Shown one piece after another: positions 22,960 through 28,314 of a stretch of 28,314 bases of DNA. Made by a program: the position numbers and the translations under genes. The notes under the pieces are model-generated. The model was not told the DNA's origin, did not search any database, and worked only from the letters and a program-made list of their open reading frames with translations. Source of the stretch: a virus; the IMG/VR virus record IMGVR_UViG_3300020162_000716, positions 1 to 28,314 of that record. One strand, given 5' to 3'. Numbering within the stretch: the stretch's first letter is position 1; every line of letters begins with the position of its first letter.

Positions 22960-23164
22960 AGATTTCATACTCAAATGGGCCGCCCACGCAGTAATTGTGG
23001 CGGCCACTATCACCACAGCACTTGACATCATACCACTGAATAAGTTATTATTCCTTACAGGATGTATATTGTGGGCCTGGGTTGGTGTTATATGGCGTCA
23101 ACCCAGTTTGTGGACATTGAACATATTTTGCGGGTTAATTTACGTTATAGGATTATTAAAATGA
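22952..23164 (+). CDS. Small membrane protein (70 aa)
   Basis: A small protein with three hydrophobic stretches (AAHAVIVAATITTAL, LLFLTGCILWAWVGVIW, LNIFCGLIYVIGLL). The frame opens at GTG 22898 inside queD, but TTG 22952, which gives LNKDFILKW at the N-terminus and overlaps the queD stop, fits the overlap style of the region better. Its stop overlaps the next start by four bases. Similar small membrane proteins occur in aquatic T4-like phages without known function. Confidence 0.65.
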   Translation: MNKDFILKWAAHAVIVAATITTALDIIPLNKLLFLTGCILWAWVGVIWRQPSLWTLNIFCGLIYVIGLLK

Positions 23165-23487
23165 TCAGATATTTGTGGAGCATGGTAATGAAATGGGGTT
23201 GGGATTTTGGCAAGGAAGACGGCAGCCGAAAGGCAAAAGGTGATAATGTGCTGGCTGAGTACCCCCAAACTATGAAGTTAAGGGCAGAGCCTGAGCGTTT
23301 TTCAACTCATGGTATGACATTCACAATATATGCAGCCAACGGTGGGCATGTGGTAGAATTTCGTAGTTACGATCCCAGCACTGATCGCTCAGTCAGCAGT
23401 ATGCATGTTATACCAGAAGACCAAGAGTTTTCAGATACGATATCCAAGATAGTAACATTGGAGTGTTTAAGGGGAATTAGACGATGA
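23161..23487 (+). CDS. Conserved phage protein (108 aa)
   Basis: A 108-residue protein of unknown function. The conserved core is FTIYAANGGHVVEFRSYDPSTDRS followed by a MHVIPEDQEFSDTISKIVTLE helix, a domain that recurs in aquatic phages, usually near the QueD/QueE genes or small membrane proteins. ATG 23161 overlaps the previous stop (ATGA) and its own stop overlaps the QueE start (ATGA). The start at 23062 would lie inside the membrane protein gene and is rejected. Confidence 0.7.
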   Translation: MIRYLWSMVMKWGWDFGKEDGSRKAKGDNVLAEYPQTMKLRAEPERFSTHGMTFTIYAANGGHVVEFRSYDPSTDRSVSSMHVIPEDQEFSDTISKIVTLECLRGIRR

Positions 23488-24344
23488 GTAAAATTAAAAT
23501 CGCAGAGTTGTTTTATAGTATCCAGGGAGAAGGCCGATATATGGGAGTGCCCAGTGTATTCTTACGTACATTTGGTTGCAATTTTACGTGTGCTGGATTT
23601 GGTATGCCACGCGGCGAGAAAAGCCCAGAAGCAGAACGTATTGTAGAACTTAACGGATTTAATCCATACAAAACATATAATGAATTACCGTTAGTCAGCA
23701 CAGGTTGTGACAGTTATGCTAGTTGGCATCCAGAGTTTAAACACCTTAGCCCAATGCTAACTACAGATGCTATCGCACAACGTATTATGGAAATCCTTCC
23801 TCACAAAACTTGGCAAGATGAGCATCTTGTTATTACTGGTGGTGAACCTTTGCTGGGTTGGCAACGTGCTTACCCAGACCTATTGGAACATCCCAGTATG
23901 GATGAACTAAAAGAGATTACATTTGAAACCAATGGTACTCAAAAGCTAACACCAACGTTTAAAGAATATTTGGATCAATGGTGTAGTGCTAACCATCATC
24001 TTGATAGAGAAATTACATTTAGTGTGAGTCCCAAACTCAGTGTTAGTGGTGAGAATTTAGAAGAATCTATTTGTCCTGAGATTGTATGTGATTACGAATC
24101 TGTTGGATATACTTATTTAAAATTTGTTGTAGAAACAGAGGCAGATGCTGAAGAAGCCGCATATGCTACAGAATCATATCGTGCAGCAGGATTTAAAGGT
24201 CCAGTTTACTTGATGCCTGTGGGTGGAGTTGAAAGTGTATATAGTCTGAACAATCGTAGAGTAGCAGAGTTGGCAATGAAGATGGGTGTACGTTATAGCG
24301 ATAGACTCCAGGTTCCACTTTTTAAAAACGCATGGGGAACTTAA
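23484..24344 (+). CDS. queE: 7-carboxy-7-deazaguanine synthase (QueE)
   Basis: A 286-residue radical SAM enzyme of the QueE family, which contracts 6-carboxytetrahydropterin to 7-carboxy-7-deazaguanine. Signature elements are FYSIQGEGRYMGVPSVFLR (10-28), the cluster cysteines C32, C36 and C75, ITGGEPLLGWQ (SAM-binding GGEP), ETNGTQ, SVSPKLSVSGE and the C-terminal PVYLMPVGG. The cluster motif is unusual: CX3C is followed by 38 residues before the third cysteine, while standard QueE has CX3CX2C. Related phage and bacterial enzymes share this insertion. It is translationally coupled to the gene upstream. Together with FolE and QueD it gives the complete route from GTP to CDG. Confidence 0.92.
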   Translation: MSKIKIAELFYSIQGEGRYMGVPSVFLRTFGCNFTCAGFGMPRGEKSPEAERIVELNGFNPYKTYNELPLVSTGCDSYASWHPEFKHLSPMLTTDAIAQRIMEILPHKTWQDEHLVITGGEPLLGWQRAYPDLLEHPSMDELKEITFETNGTQKLTPTFKEYLDQWCSANHHLDREITFSVSPKLSVSGENLEESICPEIVCDYESVGYTYLKFVVETEADAEEAAYATESYRAAGFKGPVYLMPVGGVESVYSLNNRRVAELAMKMGVRYSDRLQVPLFKNAWGT

Positions 24345-24509
24345 ATGCCAGAATTAATTATTGCCATGGGGTTAGTAGTAGCATTTATATGTTTAATAGT
24401 ACTGTGTTTCCTAATGATGTTTAAATCTTCCAAGTATCCTGGCTGTAGTGGTGATTGCGAACAAGGTCGACGACCATGCAATTGTAAAAAGCAAGATGGA
24501 AACACGTAA
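24345..24509 (+). CDS. Small cysteine-rich membrane protein (54 aa)
   Basis: A 54-residue protein of one membrane segment (LIIAMGLVVAFICLIVLCFLMMF, positions 4-26) and a cytoplasmic or periplasmic tail with four cysteines in a C-x3-C and C-x-C arrangement (CSGDC, then CNC), which could bind a metal. It starts directly after the QueE stop codon, and its end overlaps the next gene by 14 bases. I know no named family. Confidence 0.6.
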   Translation: MPELIIAMGLVVAFICLIVLCFLMMFKSSKYPGCSGDCEQGRRPCNCKKQDGNT

Positions 24510-24666
24510 ACGAACATTTGTAAGAACATTCAGCTATCGACTTGTTGCACTGTTAATAACTGCAATATGGACAGGACTAAGTGATGCAATTTTGATTCAT
24601 GTAATTTTAACGATAGTACATTATCTATTTGAACGAATGTGGTTACATATAAGGTGGGGCAAATGA
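24496..24666 (+). CDS. DUF2061-like membrane protein (56 aa)
   Basis: A 56-residue membrane protein resembling the DUF2061 family: basic N-terminus METRKRTFVRTFSYR, a hydrophobic helix VALLITAIWTG, a second helix ILIHVILTIVHYLF, and the ending E-R-M-W-L-H-I-R-W-G. ATG 24496 is chosen over 24448 because the family starts with this K/R-rich segment. Its stop overlaps the next start (ATGA). Function unknown; such proteins are common in phages and bacteria. Confidence 0.72.
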   Translation: METRKRTFVRTFSYRLVALLITAIWTGLSDAILIHVILTIVHYLFERMWLHIRWGK

Positions 24667-24926
24667 TGGGTACAGGATATTACGGCAAAGTTCTATTAGC
24701 AAATGACCGATGGGACGACAAGGCATTTTATAGTCGTGCGTATTGGCGATTACGTTTTATGTGGCTCCCAAAACGTAGTGCTATAACTGGTCGCTGGCTA
24801 TGGTTGCGTTTTGTATACGAAGGTACTGCAATGTGGACAGGTCCCGGCGATGCTGTTTTTGAGTTTAGATACCACGAACCAACGGAACATATTATTTGGC
24901 AATTAAAAGGAAACTATGATGTTTGA
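24663..24926 (+). CDS. Hypothetical Trp-rich protein (87 aa)
   Basis: An 87-residue protein rich in W, R and Y (YWRLRFMWLPKR, GRWLWLRFVYEG, MWTGPGDAVFEFRYHEP). ATG 24663 overlaps the preceding stop and lies behind a GTGGGG ribosome site; ATG 24666 is an alternative. No recognised domain. Its end overlaps the next gene by 11 bases. Confidence 0.65.
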   Translation: MMGTGYYGKVLLANDRWDDKAFYSRAYWRLRFMWLPKRSAITGRWLWLRFVYEGTAMWTGPGDAVFEFRYHEPTEHIIWQLKGNYDV

Positions 24927-25263
24927 TGCAATTAAAAAATTGTTTAAAAAGAAACCAGCAGTAAAATTGTCAGCCAAAGAACAAGCCACAGTGGATGGCT
25001 TGCCGTATGTAACTGTAATCAAGGTTGACATTGATGTAAACACACCAAGGCTGGGCAGTTTTGAAATTGATTGGAATTCTTACTTTGTGGACATGTTGCG
25101 AAAACATGGATACGTAGGAAAAACCGATGAACAAATTGTAGACCAATGGTTCACTGATCTATGCCGCAATGTTGTTTTGGAAACATATGAACAAGAACAA
25201 GCCGATCCAGCGGCCAGAGTGACCAAAAAAGATTTGGGTAATGGTAGAACCGAAATAGGTTGA
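24916..25263 (+). CDS. Conserved phage protein (115 aa)
   Basis: A 115-residue protein. A basic start (FDAIKKLFKKKPAVKLSAKEQA) is followed by the conserved part FEIDWNSYFVDMLRKHGYVG and VDQWFTDLCRNVVLETYEQEQ. The same W-N-x-Y-F-V and D-Q-W-F-x-D-L-C-R pattern is widespread in marine T4-like phages; no function has been assigned to my knowledge. AAGGAA precedes ATG 24916. Its stop codon lies inside the -35 box of the next promoter. Confidence 0.72.
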   Translation: MMFDAIKKLFKKKPAVKLSAKEQATVDGLPYVTVIKVDIDVNTPRLGSFEIDWNSYFVDMLRKHGYVGKTDEQIVDQWFTDLCRNVVLETYEQEQADPAARVTKKDLGNGRTEIG

Positions 25264-25288
25264 CATATAAGTTATATGCTGTTATTAT
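25260..25288 (+). promoter_or_regulatory. Strong sigma70-like promoter with extended -10
   Basis: TTGACA (25260-25265), exactly 17 bases, then TATTAT (25283-25288) preceded by TGT, an extended -10. The -35 is a perfect consensus and overlaps the stop codon of the upstream gene. Transcription would begin near 25295, at the next ATG, so the first gene would be leaderless or start further in. Confidence 0.75.
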
Positions 25289-25294
25289 ACATCC

Positions 25295-25492
25295 ATGGAA
25301 CCCACACTGATAATTCTTAATATAGATGCAATGATAGCAATTCTGTTAGAAAAAGGTGCAACCGCCCAGCAGATTGCTGGTGCTCTACAAGGCAGAGTAG
25401 TAACATTAATGGACCGTAACGATGCAATTGGATTGTTAAATCATGTATTAGACGGACTTCAATCAACCCCTACTATTGAACAGATACATTAA
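25295..25492 (+). CDS. Small hypothetical protein (65 aa)
   Basis: A 65-residue helical protein (EKGATAQQIAGALQGRVVTLMDRNDAIGLLNHVL), not recognised. It has no ribosome site, and the predicted transcription start coincides with its ATG, so it would be translated from a leaderless transcript or from an internal start such as ATG 25328. The exonuclease gene follows after one base. Confidence 0.5.
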   Translation: MEPTLIILNIDAMIAILLEKGATAQQIAGALQGRVVTLMDRNDAIGLLNHVLDGLQSTPTIEQIH

Positions 25493-25493
25493 G

Positions 25494-26486
25494 ATGACAA
25501 AATATTTGATCGTTGATTTGGCTAACATGTTCTATCGTGCCAGACATTCTGCACATCGGGCTTCCTCAATGGAAGAAAAGATGGCATTCAGTGTTCACGT
25601 AACATTATCCAGTATTGCTAAAAGCTGGCGTGATCAGAAAGCTGATCATGTTGTGGTATGTTTGGAAGGACGTAGTTGGCGGAAAGATCATTATAAGCCA
25701 TACAAGGCCAACCGTGCAGAAACTCGTGCGGCACATAGTGATGAACAAGCCGCAGAAGAAAAGATGTTCTGGGCTACCTTTGATGATTTTCAACAGTTTT
25801 TGGTGAACAGAACCAATTGCACTGTATTACAACACAATGAGCTAGAAGCAGATGATTTGGTTGCTGGATGGATTGCTAATCATCCTGATGATCATCACAC
25901 TATTGTAAGTAGTGACACTGACTTTGTACAATTATTGGCTGAAAATGTTGTTCAATACAATGGTATGACTGATGAGTTGATCACCATTCAAGGTATATTT
26001 AATAACAAGGGTAAACGAGTAATTGACAAGAAGACCAAAGAGCCCAAGGCGGTACCGGAACCGCAATGGTTGCTGTTTGAAAAGTGTATGCGTGGCGATA
26101 GTAGCGACAATGTGTTCAGTGCCTATCCAGGCGTTCGCACCAAAGGTAGTAAAAACAAGGTTGGACTAATTGAGGCCTATGCAGATAAGAATGACAAAGG
26201 ATTTGCATGGAACAATATGATGTTACAACGTTGGGTAGATCACAATGGACAAGAACACCGAGTATTAGATGACTATGAACGTAATCGTGTATTGGTTGAT
26301 TTAACTCATCAACCAGATAGCATTAAGCAAAAGATTAATGCTACAATAGCATCTGTTGAAGCTAAAAGTAAATCTATGGTAGGGGCTCAGTTGTTAAAGT
26401 TTTGTGGTAAGTATGATTTGGCACGTATAAGTGAGAGTGCAGAACGATATGCAGAGTTTTTACAATCACCATATAAGGAGAGTTAA
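25494..26486 (+). CDS. rnh: 5'-3' exonuclease / RNase H (FEN-like)
   Basis: A 330-residue nuclease of the FEN/PIN-like family to which T4 RNase H belongs; it removes RNA primers and flaps during lagging-strand synthesis. Metal-binding acids stand in the expected places: D8 in LIVDLANMFYRAR, E118/D120/D121 in NELEADDLVAGW, D141 and D143 in SSDTDFVQL, and D202 and D205 in RGDSSDNV; the YKPYKANR segment (67-74) is the family's basic patch, and a helix-hairpin-helix-like part follows the GDSSDN motif. Start ATG 25494 is used rather than 25476, which would extend into the preceding gene. It has the same length as T4 RNase H (305) within about 25 residues. Confidence 0.88.
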   Translation: MTKYLIVDLANMFYRARHSAHRASSMEEKMAFSVHVTLSSIAKSWRDQKADHVVVCLEGRSWRKDHYKPYKANRAETRAAHSDEQAAEEKMFWATFDDFQQFLVNRTNCTVLQHNELEADDLVAGWIANHPDDHHTIVSSDTDFVQLLAENVVQYNGMTDELITIQGIFNNKGKRVIDKKTKEPKAVPEPQWLLFEKCMRGDSSDNVFSAYPGVRTKGSKNKVGLIEAYADKNDKGFAWNNMMLQRWVDHNGQEHRVLDDYERNRVLVDLTHQPDSIKQKINATIASVEAKSKSMVGAQLLKFCGKYDLARISESAERYAEFLQSPYKES

Positions 26487-26487
26487 A

Positions 26488-26694
26488 ATGCAGATTGATG
26501 TCAACGCGGAATTTGTAGATCAGATTATGAAAACTGAATTACGTGAATCTATTACTGGGGTAAAGCAAGATATTAAAAACTTAAAAAAGATGCGTAAACG
26601 TGAACAGTATCAGGATCAGGACCTAGCAGATAATCAAGAACTACTACCACATTTAGAAGCAGTTTACGATTACTTTGGGGGTAATTTGAAATGA
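26488..26694 (+). CDS. Conserved small phage protein (68 aa)
   Basis: A 68-residue charged helical protein (MQIDVNAEFVDQIMKTELRES, then a lysine-rich NLKKMRKREQYQDQDL). The start 26488 is chosen because AAGGAG at 26475-26480 precedes it. Its end overlaps the next start by four bases. Coiled-coil character is likely. Function unknown; similar small proteins follow the exonuclease gene in aquatic relatives. Confidence 0.68.
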   Translation: MQIDVNAEFVDQIMKTELRESITGVKQDIKNLKKMRKREQYQDQDLADNQELLPHLEAVYDYFGGNLK

Positions 26695-27164
26695 AATCAT
26701 ATACAGTAACATTAGAAGAAGATCCAGAAACTGGAGATCTTGTATTGCCTTTTCCTGAAGATATGTTAAAAGAAGTAGGTTGGAAAGAAGGTGATACATT
26801 AGAATGGGAAGACAACAAAGATGGAACCTTTAGTATGACTAAAAAAGAGGTTACGGAAAAACAATGGGTATTAGTTGAATGTGTGAGCCAATTCCGTCAA
26901 CGTTACATGGTTGAAGTGCCGGTTGGTACAGACCAATATGGTAAAGATAAAAGTGAATGGGCCTTGGATACTGTAACCATGAACGAAGCTAAAGAATTCA
27001 GCCAGGAGCATTTGGGTGAAACCATTGTATCACATCGTGTTATATCCCAAGCAGATGCATTGGCATTGTGCGATGAAGATAATGCGTATGTTGCAGAATG
27101 GACCAACGAACAGAAACTAGATACTTTTTTTACACATGATGGAGAGAAAGTTGATAATGACTGA
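26691..27164 (+). CDS. AbrB/SpoVT-like N-terminal domain protein
   Basis: A 157-residue protein. Residues about 12-52 (LVLPFPEDMLKEVGWKEGDTL to FSMTKK) have the swapped-hairpin layout of AbrB/SpoVT DNA-binding domains: a strand ending in LPFPEDMLKEVGW, a G-D-T-L-E-W turn and a short strand. The C-terminal part (QWVLVECVSQFRQRYMVEVP and further) is a domain of unknown function seen in aquatic phages. It may be a transcription regulator of phage or host genes, or the fold may serve another purpose. The next gene starts eight bases before its stop. Confidence 0.68.
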   Translation: MKSYTVTLEEDPETGDLVLPFPEDMLKEVGWKEGDTLEWEDNKDGTFSMTKKEVTEKQWVLVECVSQFRQRYMVEVPVGTDQYGKDKSEWALDTVTMNEAKEFSQEHLGETIVSHRVISQADALALCDEDNAYVAEWTNEQKLDTFFTHDGEKVDND

Positions 27165-27516
27165 TGAGCTATCCAACATTATGAAAGAAGCGGTCAACAA
27201 CTCAATCTGGAGACCGCTATCTGTTTCGCAAGAACCAGAAACTCGTTTGACAAACTGGGCAGTATTCAGTGTTGAATTAGAGGGCGGAGAACCTACTATT
27301 CATTTTGCTGGATATGCTGGCTACGAAGGTAGAGTATGTTCTCCGGTACAACAATATGATCCTACTACACGACGTGGTGTTACAAGTAGTGGTAGAGTAT
27401 ATGAGTTAACTGAAGATCGTGCAGGATTACGTGGTGATGCTGCCTATGTATGGGCAAACTGGTTGCGTATAAATGGTGATCCCAAATTTACTGATGTTAC
27501 TGCGGAATATGTATGA
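27157..27516 (+). CDS. Conserved phage protein (119 aa)
   Basis: A 119-residue protein, not recognised by function. Notable segments are WAVFSVELEGGEPTIHFAGYAGYEGR and a helical YVWANWLRINGDP near the end. Start ATG 27157 follows a GGAGAG site and overlaps the upstream gene by eight bases; the start at 27136 is deeper in that gene and less likely. Its stop overlaps the next start by four bases. Confidence 0.65.
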   Translation: MTDELSNIMKEAVNNSIWRPLSVSQEPETRLTNWAVFSVELEGGEPTIHFAGYAGYEGRVCSPVQQYDPTTRRGVTSSGRVYELTEDRAGLRGDAAYVWANWLRINGDPKFTDVTAEYV

Positions 27517-27686
27517 TAGCGTGGATTTTAATTGTACACTTGACAGGTTATCCCAATGTTACAACCTTTGTGGTTGATAATATCGTATCAGAGGCCGAAT
27601 GTTATGCTCTGTCAGATAACATACACAAATACCGACTGGCATCCAAAGTCGAAACATTATGTTTTGCTGTTAACAAGGTAAAGTAA
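27513..27686 (+). CDS. Small exported-like protein with two cysteines (57 aa)
   Basis: A 57-residue protein. The start MIAWILIVHLTGYPNV is hydrophobic and may be a weak signal or membrane anchor, and the rest contains SEAECYALS and ETLCFAV with two cysteines that could pair. The layout resembles the small phage family of DUF1482 type (hydrophobic start, one Cys in a helix, one near the C-terminus), but the identity is weak. It overlaps the previous gene by four bases. Confidence 0.55.
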   Translation: MIAWILIVHLTGYPNVTTFVVDNIVSEAECYALSDNIHKYRLASKVETLCFAVNKVK

Positions 27687-27687
27687 A

Positions 27688-28281
27688 ATGAAACAAGAAC
27701 TAGACAAATTGTTGTGTGAAAAATATCCCAAAATGATGGTGAACCGCAACAAGAACATGCAAGAAACTTGTATGTGTTGGGGTTTTGATTGTGGAGATGG
27801 TTGGTTCAATATTCTAGATCAACTTATGGGCAATATTCAGCATCACATTGATTGGCAAGAGAAACAGCATAACTGGGAAGTTAAGTATAACGAAATGGCC
27901 CAAGCTGGTAAAAATGGTAACGCAGAATTATTTGCTGATTTGGTTGCCAAGGAATACGCAGACAAGCCTAAGTTTGGTGCAGAGTATATCAAAGAGCGTT
28001 GCGAGGAAATGATTAAAAATCCTCTACGTGATATTCCAGATTTAATTCCGCAAGTGACATTGGATCAAGTTAAAGAAAAGTTTGGTACACTCAGATTTTA
28101 TTACTCTGGTGGTGATGAATATATCAGCGGACTTGTTAGCATGGCAGAAAGCATGACTGGTGTTACTTGTGAAGAATGTGGCAATCCTGGTAAAACTGTT
28201 GGTGGAGGTTGGCTTACCACATTGTGTAAGGAACATGCAGAAGCTCGCGACATTTATACCGAGGATGCCGAAGATGATTAA
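27688..28281 (+). CDS. Conserved phage protein with C-terminal zinc ribbon
   Basis: A 197-residue protein. The first half is helical with a cysteine-rich stretch (ETCMCWGFDCGDGWF). The second half includes VKEKFGTLRFYYSGGD, a segment common in phage proteins of this kind, and a zinc-ribbon-like pair CEECGNPGK and LCKEHAE (about residues 169-187). It belongs to a family common in phages of many hosts, whose role is unknown to me. The next gene starts inside its stop region. Confidence 0.8.
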   Translation: MKQELDKLLCEKYPKMMVNRNKNMQETCMCWGFDCGDGWFNILDQLMGNIQHHIDWQEKQHNWEVKYNEMAQAGKNGNAELFADLVAKEYADKPKFGAEYIKERCEEMIKNPLRDIPDLIPQVTLDQVKEKFGTLRFYYSGGDEYISGLVSMAESMTGVTCEECGNPGKTVGGGWLTTLCKEHAEARDIYTEDAEDD

Positions 28282-28314
28282 AGGACTATTGGGCAATTGC
28301 GGTATTAAGGTTAG
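28274..28314 (+). CDS. Start of a hypothetical protein (3' partial)
   Basis: The frame beginning with ATG 28274 (MIKGLLGNCGIKV) stays open to the end of the window and overlaps the previous stop codon in the same style as other gene joints here. Short starts of the type MIKGL-x-G recur in small proteins of aquatic phages. Only 13 residues are visible, so no function can be given. Confidence 0.4.
   Translation, partial: MIKGLLGNCGIKV

Noticed and set aside
1-28314. CRISPR array, tRNA genes, insertion sequence ends or an integrase with attachment site
   Set aside because: No regularly spaced repeats, no convincing cloverleaf and no transposase or integrase-like protein were seen; the homing endonuclease is the only mobile-type gene.

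Overview
The window is a gene-dense, low-GC stretch of a large T4-like (myovirus) phage genome. Every gene I can support is on the + strand, and many start codons overlap the previous stop codon. Tail sheath (partial), tail tube, a tube-fold baseplate protein, a gp4-like head-completion protein, a small terminase, a family B DNA polymerase and a likely sliding clamp identify the lineage. The divergence of these proteins and the many conserved small genes of unknown function suggest an aquatic T4 relative rather than an enteric one. The host cannot be read from the sequence.

Layout. (1) 1-8064 is the late virion block: tail sheath, a free-standing homing endonuclease wedged between sheath and tube genes, tail tube, gp54/gp48-like protein, an unknown conserved protein, gp4, gp16, and two proteins that may be processed head components. 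TATAAATA-like late promoter motifs and two strong terminators punctuate it. (2) 8098-9871 is a small accessory cassette: an unknown protein, a PIG-L type deacetylase and an SGNH hydrolase. (3) 9901-11362 holds small genes ending in a DsbA-like DNA-binding protein behind a sigma70-like promoter. (4) 11366-15851 is replication: polymerase, a methyltransferase-like protein and the likely clamp. (5) 15851-24344 is the most interesting region: a TGT-like DNA transglycosylase (DpdA type), a second T-fold-like protein, a glycosyltransferase, GTP cyclohydrolase I, a phosphoribosyltransferase, a MazG-like pyrophosphohydrolase, a fatty-acid-hydroxylase-like membrane protein, a PP-loop ATPase, QueD and QueE. 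(6) 24345-28314 holds small membrane and hypothetical proteins, a 5'-3' exonuclease/RNase H, an AbrB-like protein and a zinc-ribbon protein.

How the genes fit together. FolE, QueD and QueE convert GTP to 7-carboxy-7-deazaguanine (CDG). A DpdA-type enzyme would exchange guanine in the phage DNA for a 7-deazaguanine, giving protection from host nucleases. A canonical QueC (CDG to preQ0) is not present in the window; the PP-loop protein lacks the QueC zinc-binding cysteines. The inserted base may therefore be CDG, preQ0 made with a host QueC, or a further derivative made with the neighbouring T-fold, PP-loop or glycosyltransferase proteins. This is inference from gene content; the chemistry has to be measured.
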